DNA of 17,169 bases from an uncultured Lachnospiraceae bacterium (GCA_910588285.1 CAJUQB010000101.1:1-17169), one strand, 5' to 3'; counted from the first letter of the stretch, positions 8,707-16,253 are shown. A program made the numbers and translations. The notes: a model not told the origin generated them from the sequence alone.

Positions 8707-8734
8707 ATTCTAATTAAAAACAACATTAAATCAA
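8707..8734 (-). promoter_or_regulatory. Possible weak internal promoter for the permease genes
   Basis: The 124-base AT-rich gap between the hairpin and the permease start contains TTGATT, 16 bases, TAGAAT on the minus strand (8734-8707). The match is modest and such matches are common in AT-rich DNA, so this is only a candidate. It would matter because the hairpin at 8761-8788 could otherwise starve the permeases of transcript. Confidence 0.28.
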
Positions 8735-8760
8735 ATATTTAAATCCTGTTTTTAAAAATC

Positions 8761-8788
8761 TATGCCGAGAGTGAGCACTCCCGGCATA
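8761..8788 (-). terminator. Intrinsic terminator/attenuator after the binding-protein gene
   Basis: A 12-bp stem (with one G-T pair) and 4-base loop, TATGCCGGGAGT then GCTC then ACTCTCGGCATA on the minus strand, followed by GATTTTTAAAAAC. It lies 36 bases past the stop of the solute-binding-protein gene and before the permeases. Such hairpins commonly protect a high-level binding-protein message while allowing partial read-through. Confidence 0.85.
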
Positions 8789-8823
8789 GTATCTTCAGGA
8801 TCTGATCTTCCCGATGCTTCCAG

Positions 8824-10251
8824 TTACTGCCATGCAGGATCGCCGACTACCCCAGCTGCCTCTGCGCGGTTCGTATCCATATTTTTCAGCACATCATTGG
8901 CTTCCATGGTGCCCTGGCAGTATGCAATCATATCGGCTCCAAAGTCGCCCCAGAAATCATTGGTGTACTTTGTCCCTGTCTGCAGAACAGGGGTTCCCAT
9001 CTTGGAGGCATCAACAGAACCCATGAATGTCTCCTCCTCCGGCAGCCAGTGCTGCTCTACGGCATCATCATTCATATGGACATTGGTGTAGGCCGGAGAA
9101 TTGTCCAGGATCTCCTGGAGGCTCTGGGTCTCGCATACGAACTCAAAGAATGCTTTTACCAGCTCCGGATGCTCTGTGCCCTTGTAGCCGAACATGGTAG
9201 GACCCGCAGGATTGGTGGGGAAGGTGTCATTGTCCCCAAGAGGGATCAGAAACAGCCCGAATTCGTCGCTGGTGCCGGTCTCCTCCTGAATCTGCTTGAT
9301 GATACTGGAATTGGCCATGGCCATTCCGCAGTTCCTGTCGCCGAATTCATTGGCAATGTTGGTGCTGTCTGTACCAACCCAGTCCTCGCCAAAGTATCCC
9401 TTGTCGCTCAGCTCCTTGAACTGGCCCAGCACCTCCAGCATCTTCTCATTGTCTGCAAAGGTAGCCGTGTTGTTGTTCAGCCCTTCATACAGGCCCGGAG
9501 TGGTCTGCTCATACACGCCGCCGATCTGGAAGAATGCCAGCTGATGCTGCCAGCCGTCAGCTCCCGGCAGGAACCAGGGAGTGATGTTTTCCGCAGCCAG
9601 CTTCTCGCATACAGCCAGCAGCTCGCTGTAGGTAGAAGGCACCTGAAGCTCCAGCTCGTCGAACATGGTCTTGTTGTAGACCATTACGTACTCGGGAGAG
9701 TTGTGCCAGATCTGCAGGCCGTACAGCTTATCCTGATAGGTACAGGAGGAAAGTCTGGCCTCGGGCATCTTCTCTGCCCAGGCAGCTCCCGTAAAGTCAA
9801 TACAGTATTTCTCCGGGTCTACGATGACAGACTCAATGGCAAAGGGATTGGACTGGATCCAGAAAATATCTGCACAGGAATCCGTGGTCAGCTTGGACTG
9901 CAGCAGCTTGGAATACTGGTCTGCTGGAATGGTCTGCAGATCCACCGTCACCCCATAGGTCTCCTCAAAGCGGGCAATGGTCTCATCATAGCGGTTGTCC
10001 ATCCATCCGGAGGAAACCAGGATACTCAGCTCCTCCCCGGCAAAATCCTGAGAGCCTTCTGCCTGACCGCCGTCATCTGCATCCCCCTGATCCTCATCTG
10101 CCTGACCCTCGTCAGCCCCGTCGGCTCCGTCTGCCTCCGTGCCGGAATCCGCAGCTGCATCAGAAGGCGCGTCCTGTCCTCCCCCGCATCCGGACAGCAT
10201 CCCAATGGTCATGGCTGCGCAGAGCATTGCGCTTACAACTTTCTTTTTCAT
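8824..10251 (-). CDS. Sugar ABC transporter solute-binding lipoprotein (CUT1)
   Basis: Extracellular substrate-capture subunit of the importer, 475 residues. A lipoprotein signal peptide runs to the lipobox LSGC with C22 as the lipidated residue. Residues 23-70 are a low-complexity, Asp/Glu/Gly-rich tether. The mature domain starts near ELSILVSSGWMDN and has the family 1 extracellular binding-protein pattern, including RFEETYGVTVDLQTI, DIFWIQSNP and a C-terminal KGTEHPELVKAFFEFV. Start ATG at 10251 follows GGAGG. It heads the operon with its own near-consensus promoter, and a terminator-like hairpin follows, consistent with higher expression than the permeases. Aromatic residues suggest sugar stacking, but the ligand cannot be read. 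Confidence 0.95.
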   Translation of the reverse strand: MKKKVVSAMLCAAMTIGMLSGCGGGQDAPSDAAADSGTEADGADGADEGQADEDQGDADDGGQAEGSQDFAGEELSILVSSGWMDNRYDETIARFEETYGVTVDLQTIPADQYSKLLQSKLTTDSCADIFWIQSNPFAIESVIVDPEKYCIDFTGAAWAEKMPEARLSSCTYQDKLYGLQIWHNSPEYVMVYNKTMFDELELQVPSTYSELLAVCEKLAAENITPWFLPGADGWQHQLAFFQIGGVYEQTTPGLYEGLNNNTATFADNEKMLEVLGQFKELSDKGYFGEDWVGTDSTNIANEFGDRNCGMAMANSSIIKQIQEETGTSDEFGLFLIPLGDNDTFPTNPAGPTMFGYKGTEHPELVKAFFEFVCETQSLQEILDNSPAYTNVHMNDDAVEQHWLPEEETFMGSVDASKMGTPVLQTGTKYTNDFWGDFGADMIAYCQGTMEANDVLKNMDTNRAEAAGVVGDPAWQ

Positions 10252-10319
10252 GTTCTTCCTCCTTCTTGATTCATTCCCTGTCTTTGGTAAATACTTCAGG
10301 GAAGATATTTGATACTCTG

Positions 10320-10348
10320 ATTATAACCGTCAAACTATACAGTGTCTA
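10320..10348 (-). promoter_or_regulatory. Sigma-A type promoter of the transporter/GH95/GH78 operon
   Basis: On the minus strand TAGACA (10348-10343), a 17-base spacer and a perfect TATAAT (10325-10320) give a strong candidate. The transcript would start near 10313, leaving about 62 untranslated bases before the binding-protein ATG. Imperfect arms ATAGTTTGA and TCAAATAT lie on either side of the -10 box and could be a regulator site; which regulator is unknown. Confidence 0.75.
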
Positions 10349-10387
10349 TGGACTTTTCTCCTCTCCACTTGTACATTTTTTCTTATA

Positions 10388-10488
10388 TCCGGTTCTCCCA
10401 TCCGGTTCTTCTGTACGTTTCCGCATCCGGCTCCCGTCCGGTTCTTCTGTACGTTTCCGCATCCGGCTCCCCCGTCCGGTTCCTCTGT
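10388..10488 (-). repeat. 36-bp tandem repeat after the UROD-family gene
   Basis: Two near-identical units occupy 10401-10436 and 10437-10472, flanked by partial units at 10388-10400 and 10475-10488. The array begins at the stop codon of the UROD-family gene and ends about 40 bases upstream of the operon promoter. Repeated CCGG-containing blocks could pair between units. The 36-base unit keeps several frames open, but I see no ribosome binding site and treat it as non-coding. Confidence 0.9.
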
Positions 10489-11606
10489 CAGCAGAAGCTT
10501 CCGGGCACATCCTTCCAGTGCTCCTGGGCATAAGCCAGAAGCCTCTGGGCCTGCTCCATGGGCATATCCGGGAAATAGAGGAACAGGCTGTGGGAACCAT
10601 ATTTCTGCACGATCCGGTCCGTATTTCTGATCCAGTCCTCAAATTCGCCGCTGTATACCTTGATCCACAGGGATTTTCCGGCCCTCCGGGCCTTATCGTA
10701 GATCACGTCCCACTCTTCCTGGGTTCCGTCCGGGCCATGGTCCCCGCTGGTCCACTGGAGGGCATCGATCCCCTCCACCTCCATCAGGGCATCCATATGC
10801 TTGATGGCATCCGGACCATCCAAATGGTACAGCACATGATCCATGCCCTGGCACTGCTGCCGCAGGGAATCCACCACAAACTCCCGGAAATTGTCCGGGG
10901 ACATCATGGCGGAAAAATCGCACTGCAGCTTCACGGTCTTCCCGCTGCCAAAGATCTGGAATACCGTGTAGGCGCTGCCCTCCTCATAGTTCACAATATC
11001 ATAGAAATCATCATAGTATTTCTGATAAAGGTCTGTCACCTCCTGCACCCGCTTCTCAATCTCCTCCGGCTCATCCACCATATCAAAGATCAGATCCTGG
11101 GCCCCCCGCAGGGAAGCCAGAACGTCCACATTTTCCATCAGGTCAGGAATGCACACCGGGAAATCCTCCCCCACCAGCTCCCTGCACTTCTTCACCAGGG
11201 CAATGTGCCGCTGATACCATTCCCCCTCTTTGCTGTACACAAGGGGCGGCGTCTCCTCCCAGTCCTCCACCCACTCGTTGAACCACACCGTATCCTCATG
11301 GAACTCAATGCCTGATCCCAGATAGGAGGCCACGGAGCCGGGGCCGAAATCCGCGCTGAGATTGGGAAAGCTTTCAGCCAAAAACTCATGGGTTTCGCAA
11401 TAATGGTAGAATCTTGCCACGATACGCTCCGCATCCATGTATTTATCTTCCATATTCCCCCCCCATTGGAGCTCCTTGGGAATCTCATAAGGAGAATATC
11501 CCGGCTTTTCTGCCACAATCCGCATCAGCGGCGTGCCGGTATTGCAATGGTTCCAGTAGTCCTCGAATTTCTTTTTCGTCTCTTCCCAGTTTTTCTTGTA
11601 TTTCAT
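10488..11606 (-). CDS. UROD-superfamily protein of sugar-locus type, role unknown
   Basis: A 372-residue cytoplasmic protein of the uroporphyrinogen decarboxylase / MtaA-CmuA methyltransferase superfamily. The last third has the family barrel strands and the loop YHLDGPDAIKHMDAL at 260-274, followed by the strand IDALQWTSG. Corrinoid methyltransferases of this superfamily carry a zinc-binding H-x-C-G at this place; here it is H261-L-D263-G, so the classical zinc site is absent. The position inside a glycan locus makes haem synthesis unlikely. Start at 11606 is preferred over ATG at 11615 because AAAGGA lies 8 bases before the former and touches the latter. It begins about 44 bases after the GH31 stop and is probably cotranscribed with it. 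Superfamily is fairly sure; function is not known to me. Confidence 0.85.
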   Translation of the reverse strand: MKYKKNWEETKKKFEDYWNHCNTGTPLMRIVAEKPGYSPYEIPKELQWGGNMEDKYMDAERIVARFYHYCETHEFLAESFPNLSADFGPGSVASYLGSGIEFHEDTVWFNEWVEDWEETPPLVYSKEGEWYQRHIALVKKCRELVGEDFPVCIPDLMENVDVLASLRGAQDLIFDMVDEPEEIEKRVQEVTDLYQKYYDDFYDIVNYEEGSAYTVFQIFGSGKTVKLQCDFSAMMSPDNFREFVVDSLRQQCQGMDHVLYHLDGPDAIKHMDALMEVEGIDALQWTSGDHGPDGTQEEWDVIYDKARRAGKSLWIKVYSGEFEDWIRNTDRIVQKYGSHSLFLYFPDMPMEQAQRLLAYAQEHWKDVPGSFC

Positions 11607-11650
11607 GTTCCCCATCCTTTCTTTTTCCCTGTTTTGGGAGCAAATTTATT

Positions 11651-14011
11651 CTATTTTGATTTAATTATTATATCAAATGCCTTTTCTTCACTAATTCCAG
11701 GATACTCCCCCTGCCGCTCTCCCACTTCCAGGCGCTGCTCTGCTTCCTGCCAGCGCAGTCTGGTGCAGGCGTATTCCCCCTGCTCGAAGCCATAGCCGTC
11801 CCCGGCATCCTCATAGAGTACAAACTCAGCGTCCTCTCCGGGGTAGACCCACAGCTGATATCCCTCCTTCGGCTCCTGTCCGGCATACTGGATCCCCGGG
11901 GACACCGGAAGGATGGAGCCGGCCCGGACAAAAAGCGGAATCCGGTCAATGGGAGCCTCCGCCTCCACCCACTGTCCGCCCGCATACCGCTCATTACTCC
12001 AGAAATCATACCAGTCCGCGCCCTTTGGCAGATAGCAGTCTCTGACCTTCTCCCCCTCCAGGGGCTTACTGCCGGGCCCATAATACATGGGCGCTGTCAC
12101 CGGGCAGACCAGAAGGCTCCTTCCCAGCATAAACTCATCCCAGATGGGCCTGGCCTCCGGATCCTCGGCAAAGTCAAACAGCAGGCTGCGCATCATGGTA
12201 TCATCGGAAAAATGCACCTGAGCTGCCAGGGAATAGAGGTAGGGCATCAGGGTATAGCGCAGCTTGATAAATGCTTCAATTGCGTCGTAAAAGAGCTCCC
12301 CCTTCTCCCCAAACTGCCAGATCTCCCTGGGGGTGTCAGTGCCATGGGAGCGGAACATGGGCAGGAAGGCGCCATACTGCAGCCACCGTGTATACAGCTC
12401 CCGGTAGCCAAGGTCTTGAACCCCTTCCTCAAAATCCCCCTTCCAGAACCATTTCATGGAAGGATCCTGATTGCAGCCGCAGCCCCGGTTCCTCCATTCC
12501 CGGTGCACGGTGAAGAATCCGCCGATATCCAGGGTCCAGTAGGGGTAGCCGCTCATGGCCATATTCAGCCCCTCCCGCATCTGGAGGGCAAGGCTCTCCC
12601 AGGTGGCCGAGGTGTCCCCGGACCAGAGCACGGCCCCGTATTTCTGGATGGAGGGATAGCCGGAACGGGTCAGGTTCAGAACGCGCTTACTGCTGCCAGC
12701 CTTCCGCTGGTTCTCATAGATGCCCTTGGCGTGAAACAGGGCATAGCTGTTGGCCCGGGCCGGATCCAGATATTTCTTATGCTCCTCTCCCACCAGAAGA
12801 TAGCGCTCCCAGGGCTCCCGCTTCTCCTCCCCGCACCAGTCCGGGCCGGAGAAGGGCTCCGTGGAATCGCACCACCAGGCGTCAAAGCCCTGGTCATAGA
12901 GCCCCTCCTTTGCCTGCCGGAAATAGAGCTCCCGGGCCTTGGGATCAAAGGCATTGTAGGTGGCAAGATCCAGGAGCATATGCCCCTTTTCATACAGCTC
13001 TTCATAATTCTGTCCTCCCTGGTTCATATTTGGCCAGACAGAAACCATGGTATGGGCATGCATTTCATGAATCTGCGCTGCAGCCTCCTTCATATTGGGA
13101 TAACGCCTTTTGTCCAGAAGCTTCTCTCCCCAGTTTCCCTCCTCCCAGCTCTGCCAGTCCTGGACAATCCCGTCTATGGGAACGCCCCGCCGGCGGTATT
13201 GGGCCACTGTGTCCACCAGCTCCTGCTGGCTTAAGTACGCCTCCTTGGACTGGATATAGCCAAAGGCCCACTTGGGCAGCATCTGGGCCCTGCCTGTCAG
13301 GAACCGGAACCCTTGGATGATCTCATCCATGGTATCTCCTGCCACAAAGTAGTAGTCCATCTGGTCAATGGTGTCAAAGAAGAAATGGGAATCCTCCCCC
13401 TGGCTCTCAAAGGTCATCAAGGAGCAGCAGTCCGCCAGGATCCCATAGCCCTGGTCTGACACAAAGCAGGGCATGGGGATCCGCATATTGTGCTGATACA
13501 GATACTGGGTATGCCCCCGGTAATTGTAGATGCCCTCCTCTCCCTGGCCCAGGCCGTAGATGCCCTCCCCAGACCCAAAGCGAAAGCCCAGCCTGCCCCG
13601 GTAGGCCCTCCGGTCCTTTTTCCGGGTGAGGTTCTCAATAAAATTCCGCTCCCCGTCCACGGTTTTCACCCGCCGCACCACCGGTGCCTCCCCCTCCACC
13701 TGATATTTCATCACGTCAATCTCGGTCAGGGACTTCTCTCCCTCCTGCAGCAGGAGCCTGCCGTCCTCCCTTTGCATCCAACGGCAGCTTCCAGTTTCCC
13801 TCATGATCTCTACAATAAGACGTTCACTGGCAATGACGACCCGATCCTCCTGCTTCTGAACCTGAAGCTCTGCCTGCCAGCCTTCCCTTCCCTCCACCAG
13901 GCAGGAATCCTCCCTGACCGCATCGCTTCCAGTGTATACAATCCGGATGATATTGGGGGCGGCTGCCTCCACAAAGAGATTTTTTCCGTTGACATTTTTG
14001 ATCTGATACAT
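11651..14011 (-). CDS. GH31 alpha-glycosidase (possibly alpha-xylosidase)
   Basis: A 786-residue retaining alpha-glycosidase without signal peptide. Seen: N-terminal beta-sandwich with the GLGQGEEGIYNYRG stretch (153-166), then the catalytic barrel with the nucleophile D382 in DAWWCDSTEPF and the acid/base D466 in LWSGDTSATWESL. HGTDTPREIW and VCPVTAPM follow, and beta domains close the protein. The WxDxTEP-type nucleophile loop resembles alpha-xylosidase-like GH31 branches more than maltase-like WxDMNE ones, so alpha-xylosidase is possible; alpha-glucosidase or alpha-galactosidase activity is not excluded. The start at 14011 follows AAGGGGAGGAGC; an in-frame ATG at 14101 lies inside the palindromic terminator and is rejected. 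It is the first gene of the minus-strand glycan locus. Confidence 0.92.
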   Translation of the reverse strand: MYQIKNVNGKNLFVEAAAPNIIRIVYTGSDAVREDSCLVEGREGWQAELQVQKQEDRVVIASERLIVEIMRETGSCRWMQREDGRLLLQEGEKSLTEIDVMKYQVEGEAPVVRRVKTVDGERNFIENLTRKKDRRAYRGRLGFRFGSGEGIYGLGQGEEGIYNYRGHTQYLYQHNMRIPMPCFVSDQGYGILADCCSLMTFESQGEDSHFFFDTIDQMDYYFVAGDTMDEIIQGFRFLTGRAQMLPKWAFGYIQSKEAYLSQQELVDTVAQYRRRGVPIDGIVQDWQSWEEGNWGEKLLDKRRYPNMKEAAAQIHEMHAHTMVSVWPNMNQGGQNYEELYEKGHMLLDLATYNAFDPKARELYFRQAKEGLYDQGFDAWWCDSTEPFSGPDWCGEEKREPWERYLLVGEEHKKYLDPARANSYALFHAKGIYENQRKAGSSKRVLNLTRSGYPSIQKYGAVLWSGDTSATWESLALQMREGLNMAMSGYPYWTLDIGGFFTVHREWRNRGCGCNQDPSMKWFWKGDFEEGVQDLGYRELYTRWLQYGAFLPMFRSHGTDTPREIWQFGEKGELFYDAIEAFIKLRYTLMPYLYSLAAQVHFSDDTMMRSLLFDFAEDPEARPIWDEFMLGRSLLVCPVTAPMYYGPGSKPLEGEKVRDCYLPKGADWYDFWSNERYAGGQWVEAEAPIDRIPLFVRAGSILPVSPGIQYAGQEPKEGYQLWVYPGEDAEFVLYEDAGDGYGFEQGEYACTRLRWQEAEQRLEVGERQGEYPGISEEKAFDIIIKSK

Positions 14012-14090
14012 GCTCCTCCCCTTCCCGGGCCCCTTGCTCGCTGCAGCATTAGGCCCCCATGCTATGGGTTCATCATACCCCGGGGCGCAA
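14012..14090 (-). promoter_or_regulatory. Upstream region of GH31, no clear promoter
   Basis: Only about 80 bases separate the palindromic terminator from the GH31 start. There is a TATGAT (14077-14072) as a possible -10 box, but the -35 position falls in the terminator arm and matches poorly. A small dyad, CCCAT-GCT-ATGGG (14056-14068), follows it. The GH31 gene may depend on an activator, such as the regulator encoded at 1030, or on read-through. Confidence 0.25.
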
Positions 14091-14129
14091 AAAAAGTACA
14101 TGGATTATTTCTCCATAATCCATGTACTT
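14091..14129 (-). terminator. Perfect palindrome, copy 1, terminator of the ATPase gene
   Basis: AGTACATGGATTAT (14095-14108), loop TTCTCC, then ATAATCCATGTACT (14115-14128), with one more A-T pair outside. Read on the minus strand the stem runs into seven Ts, a convincing intrinsic terminator 65 bases after the ATPase/nuclease gene. The same 38 bases, including five flanking As, recur at 16734-16771 in the same orientation. Confidence 0.88.
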
Positions 14130-14193
14130 AATTTACCGGAATCAGATGCGCGGCAAAGAAGTATGGCCGGAATCAGCCTGCCATCCCGCCAGA

Positions 14194-15762
14194 TCAAAGA
14201 GCTTCAATGATACATCTGTGCTTCCGCTGCCCTGCCGGGGTTTCCTTATCATATGCAATTCCCACCAGAAGAATTTCCCCGCCATAATGCTCAATGGCTT
14301 TCGGATACTGCCTGTCCTTGATCTGGGCAATGGCTCCCTCTGCCGTCCGGTTCCATTTCAGCTCCACCACAAGGGCAGGCAGGCCGGAATCCCTTTTCGG
14401 CAAATAGATTAAGTCCGCATATCCCACACCGGCGGGAACCTCCTCAAACAGTATATACTCATCTCCATAGCTGAAATAGGCCCGCTTGATTACGCTTCGG
14501 AGGGCTTGTTCACTATTATAATGCAGGGGAGATTCCTCTGCATGGATCCTTTCGATCTGGGCTGCCACTGCCTCTGCATTCCTGTGAATGGTATCCAGAA
14601 TCAACTGGTCGCTCTCCTGTACCCGGCGGATCGTATCCCTGTGCTTCGCTTCCCGGATGGTTCTGGAAAATTCCATACGGATCTCCTCATTGGGAATCCG
14701 CACACTCCCCTCCGCCTCATCATATGCCAGGTAGCCCAGATGAACCAGCAGGGTTAGGACATCATCCTTGTCCCGAAAGGTCACAAGGTCATTGGCAAAT
14801 CCAATCGTATTCACTTTGACCTCTCCTTTGCCGAGCAGCTCCGTCACCGTTTTGGATAGCCCGTCAAAATCCAGGCTGATATATCCCATCAAGCTTTTTG
14901 CTGTACTGGTCTCCGTCCAATAGGAACAGAATTTATGATTACGAATAGCCCTCATTACGGAATTCGGATTATAGACAGAGCCAATATCCTCCAATGTATA
15001 CCCATCATACCATTGCTTCATCAAGGAAAAATCTCCGTCATATTTTCTACAAAGCTCCTGAACCTCATCTTCCGTAAATCCCACATACGCTGCAAAGGCC
15101 GCCGGAGAAATAACCGAAAATTCCTGAAAATCAGATATGGCTGACTGACTCCCGTCCTTCTTGATGGGTAAAATCCCGGTCATATACGCTGCCGCAAAAA
15201 TCCGGTCTGTAGCGCCGCTGTTTTTAAACAGGCTCCGCAGAAAACGCAGATATTTCTGTTCATATTCCGGCGTTTCCCGAATCGGAGCGTCCCACTCATC
15301 AATAATCACAATGAATTTATTGTCGGTCAATTCTACTGCTTCCAGCAATACCGCTAAAAAGGAGCCTTCCGGATTGAGCTGCGGATAGGCCGCGGAGAGC
15401 TCCCTTACCAGCTCCTGCTTGAGAAAGGGAACAAGCTCCATTTCTCCCGCCTCTTCCATAAGGCTTGTTAGGTCAAGATAAATCACGTCATATTGATTCA
15501 GATGCCGCTGGTATGAGCCTGCATCGGCAGCAATCTCTAGGTCTGCAAACAGGCCGGCAGAATCGCAGGTCTTATCGTAATAAGCACACAGCATTTTCGC
15601 CGCAAAGGATTTGCCAAAGCGGCGCGGACGGCTGATACAGGTTAACCGCCTCGGCGTGCCAATGGTCTCGTTGACCAGGCGGATCAATCCGCTCTTATCT
15701 ACATAGATATCATTTCTAATGCCGGTAAAACCGCTGTTTCCAGGATTCAAATACATTCCCAT
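14194..15762 (-). CDS. AAA-ATPase / PD-(D/E)XK nuclease-fold protein
   Basis: A 522-residue protein of the AAA-ATPase_like plus PDDEXK_9 architecture that is often multicopy in Lachnospiraceae and Bacteroidetes. Seen: the conserved N-terminus YLNPGNSGFTGIRN and YVDKSGLI, a variant Walker A SRPRRFGKS (44-52), Walker B IVIIDEWD (151-158), a middle helical region, and a C-terminal nuclease core with D450 in VGYADLIYL and E467-x-K469 in VVELKWN. These residues look intact, so an active nuclease fold is plausible. Start was placed at 15762 (MGMYLNPGN), where AAAGG and GGAAGG give spacing; ATG at 15756 is nearly as good and 15783 is unlikely. It has its own promoter and terminator, so it is a one-gene unit. 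The role (mobile element, defence or DNA repair) is not established; it is unrelated to the glycan genes. Confidence 0.9.
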   Translation of the reverse strand: MGMYLNPGNSGFTGIRNDIYVDKSGLIRLVNETIGTPRRLTCISRPRRFGKSFAAKMLCAYYDKTCDSAGLFADLEIAADAGSYQRHLNQYDVIYLDLTSLMEEAGEMELVPFLKQELVRELSAAYPQLNPEGSFLAVLLEAVELTDNKFIVIIDEWDAPIRETPEYEQKYLRFLRSLFKNSGATDRIFAAAYMTGILPIKKDGSQSAISDFQEFSVISPAAFAAYVGFTEDEVQELCRKYDGDFSLMKQWYDGYTLEDIGSVYNPNSVMRAIRNHKFCSYWTETSTAKSLMGYISLDFDGLSKTVTELLGKGEVKVNTIGFANDLVTFRDKDDVLTLLVHLGYLAYDEAEGSVRIPNEEIRMEFSRTIREAKHRDTIRRVQESDQLILDTIHRNAEAVAAQIERIHAEESPLHYNSEQALRSVIKRAYFSYGDEYILFEEVPAGVGYADLIYLPKRDSGLPALVVELKWNRTAEGAIAQIKDRQYPKAIEHYGGEILLVGIAYDKETPAGQRKHRCIIEAL

Positions 15763-15807
15763 ACCCTTCCGCCTTTCTGTCATTATCTATATTTTTCCCG
15801 ATATCCT

Positions 15808-15836
15808 ATTATATTCGATCCATCCGCTTATAGCAA
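15808..15836 (-). promoter_or_regulatory. Promoter of the AAA-ATPase/nuclease gene
   Basis: TTGCTA (15836-15831), 17 bases, perfect TATAAT (15813-15808) on the minus strand. Transcription would start near 15801, about 39 bases before the chosen ATG. Good consensus match in an AT-rich gap. Confidence 0.65.
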
Positions 15837-16129
15837 TATCAAATCATCTATTGGTATTACATCCACGAAACGCTTTGTTTCCATCTGGAGATTGATCAGG
15901 AATTATGGAAACCCCTGACTTTTGCGTGAAAGTATACTTTTGCCAGATAGTACGATTTTCTCTCCAATCGCCGCCTGTGCCGCTGTGAGAGTTTGATGAC
16001 TTTTACCCCACCCCATTTTGCGATTCGACAAATGAATCATGTTCTTACGGAATGCGCAGCTAGTGCGCATTCCTGACCCGTGAAAAGTAACCCGGCATAA
16101 AATGATTTCAGTGGAATGCTCCGCAGCGT
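15837..16129. other. Gap without a recognisable gene
   Basis: I see no supported gene here. A 77-codon minus-strand frame (15903-16136) has no ribosome binding site and no family-like features. The stretch contains one perfect palindrome (16049-16073) and the upstream edge of the antisense-RNA promoter. It may be remnant DNA of an older insertion. Confidence 0.5.
16049..16073. repeat. Perfect 10-bp-arm palindrome without T-run
   Basis: GGAATGCGCA (16049-16058), spacer GCTAG, TGCGCATTCC (16064-16073). No T-tract follows on either strand, so it is unlikely to be a terminator. It could be a protein site, a REP-like element or a remnant end. Confidence 0.6.
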
Positions 16130-16158
16130 TTGACAATTCCGCATAAATCTGCTAAGAT
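16130..16158 (+). promoter_or_regulatory. Strong promoter of the antisense RNA
   Basis: Perfect TTGACA (16130-16135), 17-base spacer and TAAGAT (16153-16158) with an extended -10 TG at 16150-16151. Transcription would start near 16165 and run toward the toxin gene end. No coding frame with a ribosome binding site follows, which supports an RNA product. Confidence 0.75.
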
Positions 16159-16172
16159 ATATTTACATAAAG

Positions 16173-16194
16173 GTACTGCCGACAGACGGCTAGT
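16173..16194 (+). repeat. Left member of inverted repeat around the toxin module
   Basis: GTACTGCC (16173-16180) and GGCTAGT (16188-16194) recur in opposite orientation at 16452-16445 and 16432-16426. Each copy lies near the predicted 5' end of one of the two convergent RNAs, so both RNAs begin with related hairpins. Confidence 0.6.
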
Positions 16195-16209
16195 CCGAAT
16201 TATTAGTTG

Positions 16210-16253
16210 CAAAAATAGCCGCTAAGTTTTCCAGACCTGGGCAGCTATTTTTG
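16210..16253. terminator. Bidirectional terminator shared by toxin and antisense RNA
   Basis: CAAAAATAGC (16210-16219) and GCTATTTTTG (16244-16253) pair perfectly, so a T-tract ends the stem whichever strand is read. The inner loop can pair further (CCAG/CTGG). The toxin stop codon TAG is inside one arm. Confidence 0.8.

Noticed and set aside
9049..10269. 406-codon plus-strand frame
   Set aside because: Antisense to the solute-binding-protein gene, which has a lipobox, ribosome binding site and promoter; the plus-strand translation resembles no protein family.
10346..10642. 98-codon minus-strand frame across the 36-bp repeat
   Set aside because: It overlaps the UROD-family gene end, has no ribosome binding site, and is open mainly because the repeat length is a multiple of three.
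11607..11615. Start of the UROD-family gene at 11615
   Set aside because: AAAGG touches this ATG with no spacing; the ATG at 11606 is better placed, though nine bases do not change the call.
12212..13234. 340-codon plus-strand frame
   Set aside because: Shadow of the GH31 gene, produced by GC-rich codon use.
15903..16136. 77-codon minus-strand frame
   Set aside because: No ribosome binding site, crosses a perfect palindrome, and shows no recognisable domain.
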